Assembly (NCBI GenBank): GCA_963205125.1
Contig: CAUJJO010000066.1
Span: forward strand, 1 to 44,803
Length of the DNA stretch: 44,803 nucleotides
Source of the DNA: Pseudomonadota bacterium
GTDB taxonomy: Bacteria > Pseudomonadota > Gammaproteobacteria > Burkholderiales > Burkholderiaceae_C
Direction of reading: 5' to 3'
Shown: one piece after another, positions 1-8,219 of the stretch
Numbering within the stretch: position 1 is the first letter of the stretch
How the letters are laid out: each line of letters begins with the position of its first letter
Program-made: the position numbers and the translations under genes
Notes under the pieces: generated by a model
Databases searched by the model: none
What the model saw: only the letters and a program-made list of their open reading frames with translations
What the model was told of the DNA's origin: nothing

Positions 1-1438
1 TGATGCGGCGCACGCCTTGCACGCGTAGCACGCCGTCCTCGACCTTGGTCTCGATGGCATCGAAGCGGCGCGGCGCGCCGTCCTCCGGTGCGAGCCCGCG
101 GTCGGCGAGATCGCCGTCGGCGAAGCCTTCGCGCGCCTTGATCGCTTCGACCTCGGCGAGCAGCTTGTCGGCATTCTTCAGTTGCGTGAAGGTCAGCTTG
201 TGTTCGTAGAGCGTCTCGCGCTGCGTGCCGGTCCACGCGTAGCCCTCGATCGCGCGGCGCACGCGCTCGGCGGTCAGCGTATCGGCGTAGTCCTCGCCTT
301 CGACGAGGATGAAGCGCCGCGTACCGCCGTCCTTGGCATTGGCCTTCAGCACCGCGTGCGCGGTGGTGCCGGAGCCGGCGAAGGAGTCGAGGACGAGGGC
401 GTCTGGCCGGGCGCCTATCGCCAGCACGCGTTCGACGAGTCCAGTCGGCTTCGGCGTCACAAAGACGTCATGCTCGTCGGCGCCGCCGGCCCAGATGTTC
501 AGCAGTTCGGTCTTAGCGTTTCGAGTGCTGCCCACTTCCTGCCAATGCCAGAGCGTCTGGGGTACGACACCATCCTTCACCTCACCAAGGAAACGCTTGA
601 TATTGGGTGCCGCGTTTCCATCGGCGCCCCACCATATGCGATTGTCCGCGTCGTACTCCTTGAACTTCTCTTCGCTGATTCGCCAATACTTGCCCTTCGG
701 CGGGCCGGGGATCACGCGCCCCTTCGGTGTCGTAATCGCGTACAACCCCTTTGAGTAGACGTTTCGCGCGTCCAGGTCGCTCAGCAACCACGGGCCGCGA
801 GGATCACCGTCGGGGTTCTGGTATCGGGCGAGCATCTCATCGGTACGAGGAAGCAGATTGAGTTTCCATTCCGAGAGACGCTTGGCGTACACGAGAACGT
901 AGTCGTGGTCGACGCTGAAGTGCTGGGCCGTATTCTTCGGACTGTCCATCTTGTGCCAGATGCACGTCGCCACGAAGTTGTCTTCGCCGAACACCTCGTC
1001 CAGCACCATGCGCGCCCGATGCACCTCGTTGTCGTCGAGCGTGATCCAGAGGCTGCCGCGTTCGGCGAGCAGCTCGCGCAGCAGCACCAGGCGCGGCCAC
1101 ATCATGCACAGCCACTTGTCGTGGCGCAGCAGGTCTTCGCCGTCGACCGGATTGCTCGACAGCCACTCGCGCATGATCGGCGAGTTCACGTTGTCGCTGT
1201 AGCACCAGCCTTCGTTGCCGGTGTTGTAGGGCGGATCGATGAAGATCAGGTCCACCTGCCCCGCGTAGCGCGGCAGCAGGCCCTTCAGCGCGGCGAGGTT
1301 GTCGCCATGGATGACCAGATTGCCGGCCAGATCGGGCGCGCCGATGCCCTTCTCGGCATGCGCCACCAGCGGCCGGTAGGGCACCGACAGATGGTGGTTG
1401 TAGACATACTCCTTGCCTTTGAAGACGATCTCCGGCAT
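1..1438 (-). CDS. Type III-like DNA methyltransferase (Mod), C-terminus cut by window edge
   Basis: Predicted adenine-N6 DNA methyltransferase, the modification and target-recognition subunit of a type III restriction system or an orphan of that family. The catalytic motif DPPYNTG is at residues 68-74 and the SAM-binding motif FAGSGTT at 353-359. Motif IV before motif I is the beta-class order typical of Mod proteins. The ATG at 1436-1438 follows a good Shine-Dalgarno (GGGGGGAGG on the minus strand). 479 codons are visible with no stop before the edge, so the C-terminus, and any Res helicase/nuclease partner, would lie to the left of the window. Its ATG overlaps that of the divergent aldo/keto reductase in the tetranucleotide CATG. 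The family call is firm; whether a restriction subunit exists cannot be seen. Confidence 0.9.
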   Translation of the reverse strand, partial: MPEIVFKGKEYVYNHHLSVPYRPLVAHAEKGIGAPDLAGNLVIHGDNLAALKGLLPRYAGQVDLIFIDPPYNTGNEGWCYSDNVNSPIMREWLSSNPVDGEDLLRHDKWLCMMWPRLVLLRELLAERGSLWITLDDNEVHRARMVLDEVFGEDNFVATCIWHKMDSPKNTAQHFSVDHDYVLVYAKRLSEWKLNLLPRTDEMLARYQNPDGDPRGPWLLSDLDARNVYSKGLYAITTPKGRVIPGPPKGKYWRISEEKFKEYDADNRIWWGADGNAAPNIKRFLGEVKDGVVPQTLWHWQEVGSTRNAKTELLNIWAGGADEHDVFVTPKPTGLVERVLAIGARPDALVLDSFAGSGTTAHAVLKANAKDGGTRRFILVEGEDYADTLTAERVRRAIEGYAWTGTQRETLYEHKLTFTQLKNADKLLAEVEAIKAREGFADGDLADRGLAPEDGAPRRFDAIETKVEDGVLRVQGVRRI

Positions 1439-2474
1439 GAACCCTCCCCCCCTTGCGACGGCGCATTCTCGCCGCCTCGGCCCCTTCGTCGTCAAGCCCA
1501 TCGGCCTGGGCTGCATGAACCTGAGCCACGCCTACGGGGCACCGGCGAGCGTCGCGCAGGGGCAGGCGCTGCTGCGGCGCGCGATCGAGCTCGGCGTCGA
1601 CTGCTTCGACACCGCCGCGCTCTACGGCGGCGGCGCCAACGAGGCGCTCGTCGGGCGCATGCTCGCGCCGGTGCGCGATCGCATCACGCTCTGCAGCAAG
1701 GGCGGCCTGGTCCTGCAGCCGCAGGCCGACGGCACGAAGAAGCGCGTCATCGACGGCCGCCCCGAGGCGCTGCGCCAGCACGTCGAGGAGAGCCTCGCGC
1801 GCCTTGGCACCGAGCGCATCGACCTCTACTACCTGCACCGCTGGGACAAGACGGTGCCGATCGAGGATTCGGTCGGTGCGCTCGGGCGCCTGGTCGCCGC
1901 GGGCAAGCTGGGCGCCATCGGCCTGTCCGAAGTGTCGGCCGCCACGCTGCGCCGCGCGCATGCCGTGCACCCGATCGCCGCGGTGCAGACCGAGTACTCG
2001 CTGTGGACGCGCAACCCCGAGATCGCCGTGCTCGACGCCTGCCGCGAGCTGGGCGCGGCGTTCGTGGCCTTCAGCCCGCTTGCGCGCGGCTTCCTCACGA
2101 ACACCTTGCACGACGTGACGACGCTGCACGAGGGCGACATCCGCCGCGCCATGCCGCGCTTTGCGCCCGCGGCGTATGCGGCCAACCTCGCGCTGCTGCC
2201 GCCCTACGTGGCCCTGGCCGCGGAGCTTGGCTGCACGCCCGGCCAACTGGCGCTGGCCTGGGTGCTGGCGCAGGGCGAGCACGTCATCGCCATCCCCGGC
2301 ACGACGAACCCCGCGCACCTCGAGGAGAACCTGGGCGCGCTGCGCGTTGCGCTGAAGCCCGATCACCTGTATCGCCTGGACGCGATGATCCACCCCGCCC
2401 GCGTCGCCGGCGCGCGCTACAGCACCGCCTCGCAGGCCGATGTGGACACCGAGGTGTTCGCGGACGGGCGCTGA
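1437..2474 (+). CDS. Aldo/keto reductase
   Basis: NAD(P)H-dependent oxidoreductase of the aldo/keto reductase superfamily (AKR13/YakC-like), 345 aa, a normal length for a TIM-barrel AKR. The catalytic tetrad is visible: D58 and Y63 (FDTAALYG), K88 (LCSKGG) and H134 (YYLHRWD). The C-terminal cofactor loop is also present (AIPGTTNPAHLEENLGAL, about 283-300). I chose the ATG at 1437; an in-frame TTG at 1413 would place the start inside the divergent methyltransferase gene. There is no strong Shine-Dalgarno before 1437, so the start is less sure than the product. The substrate cannot be told from sequence. Its promoter must lie inside the methyltransferase coding region. Confidence 0.93.
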   Translation: MNPPPLATAHSRRLGPFVVKPIGLGCMNLSHAYGAPASVAQGQALLRRAIELGVDCFDTAALYGGGANEALVGRMLAPVRDRITLCSKGGLVLQPQADGTKKRVIDGRPEALRQHVEESLARLGTERIDLYYLHRWDKTVPIEDSVGALGRLVAAGKLGAIGLSEVSAATLRRAHAVHPIAAVQTEYSLWTRNPEIAVLDACRELGAAFVAFSPLARGFLTNTLHDVTTLHEGDIRRAMPRFAPAAYAANLALLPPYVALAAELGCTPGQLALAWVLAQGEHVIAIPGTTNPAHLEENLGALRVALKPDHLYRLDAMIHPARVAGARYSTASQADVDTEVFADGR

Positions 2475-2523
2475 AGGCGCCCCAAGGCAGCTTCGCCTCC
2501 TGTCCACCGCAAGGCACACACGA

Positions 2524-2610
2524 TGAATCTCGGCGCTCGAGCAGCGCGACATGTGGGGCGGTCCCGGCTATCGCTTCGCCATGCCGGCCTACGCGATCGA
2601 CCGGCCATGA
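2524..2610 (+). pseudogene. Possible C-terminal remnant of a lost gene
   Basis: Between a TGA at 2524 and a TGA at 2608 lies a short open frame. Its end (GGPGYRFAMPAYAIDRP) reads like a protein C-terminus, and its stop overlaps the next start as ATGA, the spacing of translationally coupled genes. It has no plausible upstream body, because the aldo/keto reductase ends at 2474. It could be the leftover tail of a deleted gene, a tiny leader peptide starting at the internal ATG near 2550, or chance. Weak evidence. Confidence 0.2.
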
Positions 2611-3101
2611 AGCGCCTGATCGGAGGAGGGCTGGCGCTGCTGGTCCTCTGGCTGTCGAGCGGATCGACGATGGCCGCGACGAGCGGGGTGGGAGAGCTCG
2701 CGGCGGCGCGCGGTTTCGTGCAGGCGCTCTACGACGGCTACGTGCGTGGCGATGCACCATCGCCGCCCGGGGACAGCGCGCCGCGGGTGTTCGCGCCGAC
2801 GCTGCTGCGGCTCATACGCGTCGATCAGGCACGCGCGCAGGGAGAAGTCGGCGCGTTGGACCACGACCCGCTGTGCGCCTGCCAGGACTTCGCGCTGACG
2901 CGGCTGCGCATTCAGGGCCACCGGCGTGACCGCAACCAGGCGCGCTTCGAGGTGCGCTTCGACAACGTCGGCACCCCCACCCGCGTCGACCTGGATCTCG
3001 TCCACCTGCCCGGTGTCGGCTGGCTCGTGCAGGACGTTCACAACGCCCTCACGCCCAGTCTCGAATCCTTCCTGCGGCGCGCGCTCGGTGCCTCGCATTG
3101 A
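2607..3101 (+). CDS. Small exported protein, DUF3828-like
   Basis: 164 aa protein of unknown function. Residues 1 to about 23 look like a signal peptide (MKR, then a hydrophobic run ending near ATS), so it is probably periplasmic. The mature part begins with a helix (FVQALYDGYVRGD) and has a DPLCACQDF motif and a C-terminal beta-rich segment ending in GWLVQDVHNALTPSLESFL. This layout resembles the DUF3828 family of secreted proteins. I took the ATG at 2607 because it gives a proper signal peptide; an upstream ATG at 2523 would add 28 arginine-rich residues. It sits alone between the aldo/keto reductase and a convergent sulfurtransferase gene. Confidence 0.7.
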   Translation: MKRLIGGGLALLVLWLSSGSTMAATSGVGELAAARGFVQALYDGYVRGDAPSPPGDSAPRVFAPTLLRLIRVDQARAQGEVGALDHDPLCACQDFALTRLRIQGHRRDRNQARFEVRFDNVGTPTRVDLDLVHLPGVGWLVQDVHNALTPSLESFLRRALGASH

Positions 3102-3159
3102 GCGCGCGAGCGTGCCTGCCGGCGCGTTCGACGCGAGGGCGACACCCCTGCCCGCGCAG

Positions 3160-4020
3160 TCAAGCCTCGCCGGTGGCCACCGGTGCGCCGGGCCAGGTGC
3201 TCCATTCGCTCCAGCTTCCCGCGTAGAGCGCGGCACCGGGCAGGTCGGCAATCTCCAGTGCAAGCAGGTTGTGGCAGGCGGTGACGCCGCTGCCGCAGGA
3301 CATGACGAGTTGCGCCACCGGGTGGCGGTCGGTCAGCGCCTCGAACTCGGCGCGCAGCTGCGCGGGCGGCTTGAAGCGGCCGTCGGCGGCGAGGTTGTCG
3401 CGGAAGAAGCGGTTGCGTGCGCCGGGGATGTGGCCGACGACCTTCTCGATGGTGTCGTTCTCGCCGGTGAAGCGCTCGTGGGGACGGGCGTCGAGCACCA
3501 GGCGCGGCCCGCCGTCGAGGTTGGCGAGCAAGGCTTCGCGGTCGACCGTCGCCACCGGGGCCGGGCGCAAGGGCAGCGGGCGCGCGGGCTGCGGCGGCGT
3601 CGGGCCTTGTGCGACCGGCAAGCCGGCGGCGCGCCAGGCGTCCAGGCCGCCGTCGAGCACCGAGACATCGGCATGGCCGATCCAGCGCAGCATCCACCAG
3701 GCCCGCGCGGCATAGGGGCTGCCGACGCTGTCGTAGACGACGACGTGGCTGTCTTCACCGACGCCGCGCGCGCCCATCGCCGCGGCGAAGGCCTCGCGCG
3801 TGGGCAAGGGGTGGCGCCCGTTGCGACCGGTGGGCGCGGCGCTCAGGTCCTCGTCCAGGTGCAGGTAGTGCGCGCCGGGCAGATGGCCGGCCTCGAACAT
3901 GCCGCGCCCGGCCTGCGGGTTCATCAACTCGTAGCTGCAGTCGAAGACGAGGGTGCGCGCGGGCTCGCGGCGCAGCAGCGCGTCGAGGTCGGCGGCCTGG
4001 ATCAGCGGTGGGTGCTTCAT
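3160..4020 (-). CDS. sseA: 3-mercaptopyruvate sulfurtransferase (tandem rhodanese)
   Basis: 286 aa sulfurtransferase with two rhodanese domains (about 10-130 and 155-280). The second carries the active-site loop CGSGVTA with catalytic Cys242. CGSGV(T/S) is the mercaptopyruvate-sulfurtransferase type of loop, whereas thiosulfate sulfurtransferases have CRKGV. The conserved segment following DARP (RFTGENDTIEKVVGHIPGA) is also present. It would move sulfur from 3-mercaptopyruvate to cyanide, thioredoxin or other thiols in the cytoplasm. The start MKHPPLIQ at 4020 is preferred over an upstream in-frame ATG at 4050 because it matches the usual N-terminus. It is followed 58 bp upstream by the DUF1615 gene on the same strand, so co-transcription is possible. 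Confidence 0.92.
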   Translation of the reverse strand: MKHPPLIQAADLDALLRREPARTLVFDCSYELMNPQAGRGMFEAGHLPGAHYLHLDEDLSAAPTGRNGRHPLPTREAFAAAMGARGVGEDSHVVVYDSVGSPYAARAWWMLRWIGHADVSVLDGGLDAWRAAGLPVAQGPTPPQPARPLPLRPAPVATVDREALLANLDGGPRLVLDARPHERFTGENDTIEKVVGHIPGARNRFFRDNLAADGRFKPPAQLRAEFEALTDRHPVAQLVMSCGSGVTACHNLLALEIADLPGAALYAGSWSEWSTWPGAPVATGEA

Positions 4021-4078
4021 GGCGTGGATTGTGGCGCGCGAGCCTCTCACCCTGACTTCACTCCGAGTTCACCCTGCT

Positions 4079-5209
4079 TCACCCCGCCTGCAGCGCTTCG
4101 ATGCGGGCGAGGCAGCGCTGGTAGCGCTCGTCGACGCGGCGCGCGAACCACTCGGTGCTCAGCTTGCGCGTGAACTTGGGGCTTTGCAGGTCGATGCGCG
4201 GCAGCAGCGCGCGCGGCAAGGCCCGTGCGGCCTGCGCGTCGGCCTGCTCGAAGACGCGCCGGTAGAGCGCACTCGCCTCGAAGTCGGGCGCCGTGCCTTG
4301 CGCGAGCTGGCGCCGCACCGCCTCGGGCGAGAGATCGAGCCGTCCGGCCAGCGCCAGCGCCGCCGCCTCGGTCTGGCCGACGGCGTTCGCGCCGGGCGGC
4401 GGCAACAGGTCGCCGTCCAGCACCAGCGTGCGGCCGGACAGGCGCGCCAGCGCCTGCTGGAAGGCGACGTTGCGGCTGGCCCAGCGCCCGGCGTTGAAGT
4501 CGGCGAAGCGGTAGATCATCTGCGCGTAGGGCGCGCGATAGGCGAGCAGGTGCGCGGCGCCGAAGTAGAGGCCACCGCGGCGCGTGAAGACTTCGTGGCG
4601 CACCGAGCCGCGCAGCGGATAGGGATAGCGCTGCGCGCGCACCTGTTCTTCGGCAAAGGCCACGCCGACCTGCATCGGCCCGCCGGTGCGCACCGGGTTG
4701 CGCTCGGCCAGGAAGCTGCGGCCAAGCGGCACGCGGTCGACGAAGTCCTCGTAGAGCTCGCTGAGCTCGCGCTCGGTCTTCACGCCTTCCAGCCGCTCGG
4801 CGTAGCTGCGGCCGTCGCTGGAGGCCACCGCCAGGGCCGCGCGCACGGCAAGCGCCGGCACGCCGATGCGCTCGGCGCGGCGGTCGATTTCCTTGCGCGC
4901 GATCGCCGCAAGGCCGGGCACCGGCGGGTCGACCTGGTAGCCCGACTCCTGCTCGGTCACGGCGAGCACGGCGCAGAGATGGGCGGGCGTGGCCGGCAGC
5001 TCGAGCGCGACGAGGGCCGCCGTGAGGTCGGCAGCCCAGCCGGCGCGGTCGCTCACGCGCTCGGGCAGCAGTTGCGCGACCAGCGCCCGCGCGTTCGCCG
5101 GCTCGAAGCCGGCTTCCCCGCCTCCCGGCGCGGGCGTGCCGCAGCCGGCGAGGCAGAGCGCCAGTGCGAGGGCGCAGGCAGCGGGAAAGACATGGGAGCG
5201 CGGCGGCAC
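4079..5209 (-). CDS. DUF1615 lipoprotein
   Basis: 376 aa predicted lipoprotein of the DUF1615 family, function unknown. The N-terminus from a GTG at 5207-5209 forms a short lipoprotein signal: a positive N-region, a hydrophobic stretch (ACALALALCLAGC) and a lipobox Cys at residue 22. No ATG gives a better start, since the upstream frame is arginine-rich and not signal-like. Recognisable family segments include TEQESGYQVDPPVPGL, RTGGPMQVGVAFAE and YRFADFNAGRWASRN. The EQESGY and GPMQV segments suggest a lysozyme-like fold, so a role on peptidoglycan is conceivable but is inference. Its start faces the multi-domain hydrolase gene across 124 bp. Confidence 0.85.
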   Translation of the reverse strand: MPPRSHVFPAACALALALCLAGCGTPAPGGGEAGFEPANARALVAQLLPERVSDRAGWAADLTAALVALELPATPAHLCAVLAVTEQESGYQVDPPVPGLAAIARKEIDRRAERIGVPALAVRAALAVASSDGRSYAERLEGVKTERELSELYEDFVDRVPLGRSFLAERNPVRTGGPMQVGVAFAEEQVRAQRYPYPLRGSVRHEVFTRRGGLYFGAAHLLAYRAPYAQMIYRFADFNAGRWASRNVAFQQALARLSGRTLVLDGDLLPPPGANAVGQTEAAALALAGRLDLSPEAVRRQLAQGTAPDFEASALYRRVFEQADAQAARALPRALLPRIDLQSPKFTRKLSTEWFARRVDERYQRCLARIEALQAG

Positions 5210-5333
5210 GGCCGCATTCTCGCCGCAGCCCGCGCATCCCCCGGGCGGACGAGACAGGCAGCCTCCGCCTGCGCCACACTGCGCACGGACGCTCGCCGTG
5301 ACGCGAAGCGCAAGGAGAGAAGGGGAGCAGGCG

Positions 5334-8219
5334 ATGGACGAGTTGCGAATACGCGGCCGACAAGGCCCGGCGGTGCAGGCGCTGCGGCAGGCGCTTGCGC
5401 AACAACTGGGCGGCGACGCGGCGGCCTTCGGCGCGCTGGCCGAGGGCGACACGCTCGACGCCGCCTGCGAGGCCGCGGCGCGGCGCTGGCAGTCGGGCGT
5501 GGGCCTGATCGCCGACGGCGTGATCGGCCCGCGCTGCCTGCGCCTTCTGGGCCTGAGCGCGGCCACGCCGATGGCGCTGAGTCTGAGCCTGACGACGGTG
5601 CGCCCGCTCTTCCCGGCCACCAAGCCGGCCAATATCGACCGCTACCTGCCCTACGTGGCCGCGGCGCTGCAGACGCTCGCGCTGGTCGACCGGCCGATGA
5701 TCCTCGCCGCGCTGGCCACCATCCGCGCCGAGAGCGAGGGCTTCGTGCCGATCGCCGAGATGCCCTCGCCGCTCAACACCCTGCCGGGCCAGGCGCCCTT
5801 CAGCGCCTACGACCATCGGCCGGCACTAGGCAACACGCAGGACGGCGACGGCGCGCGCTTCAAGGGCCGCGGCTTCGTGCAGCTCACCGGGCGCGCCAAC
5901 TACGGCCGCTACGGCGCACGCCTGGGCGTGGACCTGCTCGGCGACCCGGACCTCGCCAACGCGCCCGAGATCGCCGCGCTGCTGCTGGCGCACTTTCTTG
6001 CCGACCGCGCCGAGGCCATGCGCCGGGCGCTCGCCTGCGGCGACTACGCCGCGGCGCGCCGCCTCGTCAACGGCGGCCGCCATGGCCTGCCGCGCTTTCG
6101 CTGCGTGTTCGAGCTGGCCGGGCGCGGCGCGCCCGGCCAAGCCATCGAGCGGCCGACCGGGCCGGTCGCGCCGGTCGCGCCGGTGGCGGCGGTGGCGGCG
6201 GCCGCGGCGAAGAAGCCGACGCCGCCGCTGACCGCGCGCAAGGACGCCATCGACCTGCGCGACCGACCCTACCAGCCGCCGGCGGCAAGCCTGCTCGAGG
6301 CCTTCCCGCGCGACGAGGACGTGCGCGAGTGGCTGCCCCGCTACAGCGGCGCCGGGCTCATCCTCGACCAGGGGCAGGAGGGCTCGTGCACGGGCTTCGG
6401 CCTGGCCTGCGTCATCAACTACCTGCGCTGGCGCAAGGCGCAGTTCCCGGCGGTGCTGGAGTCGGTCAGCCCGCGCATGCTCTACAACTTCGCGCGCCGC
6501 TACGACGAGTACAGCGGCGAGGACTACGAGGGCTCGAGCTGCCGCGGCGCGCTCAAGGGCTGGTTCCACCGCGGCGTCTGCCTGGAGTCGGACTGGCCTT
6601 ACGGCGACCCGGCGCTGCGGCCGCGCTACGGCTACGCCCAGCGCGCGGCCGAAACGCCACTGGGCGTGTACTACCGCGTCGAACTGCGCTCGATCACCGA
6701 CCTGCAGGCGGCGATCCAGGACGTCGGCGCCGTCTACGCCTCGGCCTTCACCCACGACGGCTGGACGAGCCTGCCCGCGCACCAGGGCTCGCCCAGCGGC
6801 CACGCCGAGCTGCCGCTGATCCCCTTCGACGGCCGGCCTTCGCAGGTCGACGGCCACGCCTTCGCGCTGGTGGGTTTCAACCGCCGCGGCTTCATCGTGC
6901 AGAACAGCTGGGGCGCGGACTGGGGCTGCGGCGGCTTTGCCGTGCTCGACTACGCCGACTGGCTGGCCAACGGCATGGACGCCTGGGTCGCGGCGCTGGG
7001 CGTGCCCGGCGTCGTCGTCGGCCGCATGCTCGGCAGCGCCGCGGCGGGGCCGGCGCGGGCCGGCGGCGCCGACACGCGGCTGTGGTGGGACGAGGCGCAG
7101 GCCTATCGCCACAGCGTCGTGCTCGGCCACGATGGGCGCGTCGACCGCTACCTGACCGAGGACGAGGTCAGCCGCACGCTGCTGCACCAGGTCGCCGGCC
7201 TGCCCGACCAGTGGTTCCGCGAACAGGGCGGCGCCGGCCCGCGGCGGCTCGTCATCTACGCGCACGGCGGCCTCAACAGCGAGGCCGAGGGCATCGCGCG
7301 GGCGCGCGCCATGGGCCGGCACTTCGTCGGCAACGGCTGCTATCCGCTCTTCCTCGTCTGGAAGACCGGGCTGCTCGAGACCATCGGCAACCTGCTCGAG
7401 GACGCCTGGCGCAGGACCACGCCCGCGCCGATGGCCGCGGGCGTGGGGCAATGGCTGAGCGAGCGCACCGACCTGCTGATCGAGCAGACGCTCGCGCGTC
7501 CGCTGGTGCGCCCGGTGTGGAGCGAGATGAAGGAGACCGCCGCCTTCGGCTTCGACTCCGGTCGCGGCGGCGACCTGCTCATCACCGCGCTGCGCAAGCT
7601 CGCCGACAGCTGGGGCGACGCGCTGGAGATCCACCTGGTGGGCCACTCCGCGGGCTCGATCCTGCTCGGGCGGCTGGTCTCGGCGATGGCCGCGCGCGGC
7701 AGCGCCGGGCTGCTGAAGTCGGCGCACCTCTACGCCCCGGCGTGCACGATCGCCTTTGCCAACCGCCACTACGCCGCGCAGCCGGCGCTGATGAAGCGGC
7801 TCTACCTCGACCTGCTCTCCGACCGCCTCGAGCGCGCCGACGAGGTCGCGACCATCTACCGCAAGTCGCTGCTCTACCTCGTCTGCGACGCGCTCGAGAT
7901 CGACCTGCGCACGCCGTTGCTGGGCCTTGCGCGCGTCCTCGACCCGGGCGACGGCGGCTGGGACGGCACCTCGGCCACCGGCGACGCCCTGCGCGCCTGG
8001 CGCGAGGCCGCGGCCCGCGCCGGGCTCGACAAGGGCAAGGCCGGCAGCCGCGTGGGCATCCTCGACGAGGACAAGGTGCTCGTCTGCCGCCAGCCCGAGC
8101 AGCGCATCCGCGCAACGCACGGCAGCTTCGACAACAACCTCGCGATCTTCACCCGCACGCTGGAACGCATCACCGGGGCAGCACTCGCCGCGCCGGTCGA
8201 CGACCTGCGCGGCTTCTGA
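5334..8219 (+). CDS. Four-module hydrolase: PG-binding, GH19-like, papain-like (C1), alpha/beta hydrolase
   Basis: 961 aa protein with four modules. (1) Residues 1-75 resemble a peptidoglycan-binding helical domain (GPAVQALRQAL, GLIADGVIGPRCLRLLGL). (2) Residues 90-265 resemble a GH19 chitinase/endolysin, with candidate catalytic E133 (IRAESEGF) and the signature GRGFVQLTGR at 178-187. (3) After a Pro/Ala/Val linker (about 280-305), residues 310-565 form a papain-like peptidase with Q346, C352 (QGQEGSCTGFG), H508 (VDGHAFALVGF) and N524 (QNSWGADWG). (4) Residues 635-950 form an alpha/beta hydrolase with HGGLN (644-648) and nucleophile S772 in GHSAG. The start at 5334 follows a strong Shine-Dalgarno (AAGGAGAGAAGGGG). 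There is no signal peptide or membrane segment. The stop abuts that of the convergent gene at 8220. Possible roles: a secreted or delivered cell-wall effector, or an autolysin. The biological role is unknown. Confidence 0.88.
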   Translation: MDELRIRGRQGPAVQALRQALAQQLGGDAAAFGALAEGDTLDAACEAAARRWQSGVGLIADGVIGPRCLRLLGLSAATPMALSLSLTTVRPLFPATKPANIDRYLPYVAAALQTLALVDRPMILAALATIRAESEGFVPIAEMPSPLNTLPGQAPFSAYDHRPALGNTQDGDGARFKGRGFVQLTGRANYGRYGARLGVDLLGDPDLANAPEIAALLLAHFLADRAEAMRRALACGDYAAARRLVNGGRHGLPRFRCVFELAGRGAPGQAIERPTGPVAPVAPVAAVAAAAAKKPTPPLTARKDAIDLRDRPYQPPAASLLEAFPRDEDVREWLPRYSGAGLILDQGQEGSCTGFGLACVINYLRWRKAQFPAVLESVSPRMLYNFARRYDEYSGEDYEGSSCRGALKGWFHRGVCLESDWPYGDPALRPRYGYAQRAAETPLGVYYRVELRSITDLQAAIQDVGAVYASAFTHDGWTSLPAHQGSPSGHAELPLIPFDGRPSQVDGHAFALVGFNRRGFIVQNSWGADWGCGGFAVLDYADWLANGMDAWVAALGVPGVVVGRMLGSAAAGPARAGGADTRLWWDEAQAYRHSVVLGHDGRVDRYLTEDEVSRTLLHQVAGLPDQWFREQGGAGPRRLVIYAHGGLNSEAEGIARARAMGRHFVGNGCYPLFLVWKTGLLETIGNLLEDAWRRTTPAPMAAGVGQWLSERTDLLIEQTLARPLVRPVWSEMKETAAFGFDSGRGGDLLITALRKLADSWGDALEIHLVGHSAGSILLGRLVSAMAARGSAGLLKSAHLYAPACTIAFANRHYAAQPALMKRLYLDLLSDRLERADEVATIYRKSLLYLVCDALEIDLRTPLLGLARVLDPGDGGWDGTSATGDALRAWREAAARAGLDKGKAGSRVGILDEDKVLVCRQPEQRIRATHGSFDNNLAIFTRTLERITGAALAAPVDDLRGF

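Noticed and set aside
4040..4082. TTCACCC-type short repeats between sseA and the DUF1615 gene
   Set aside because: Irregular spacing, and partly the stop codon context; too short to call an element.
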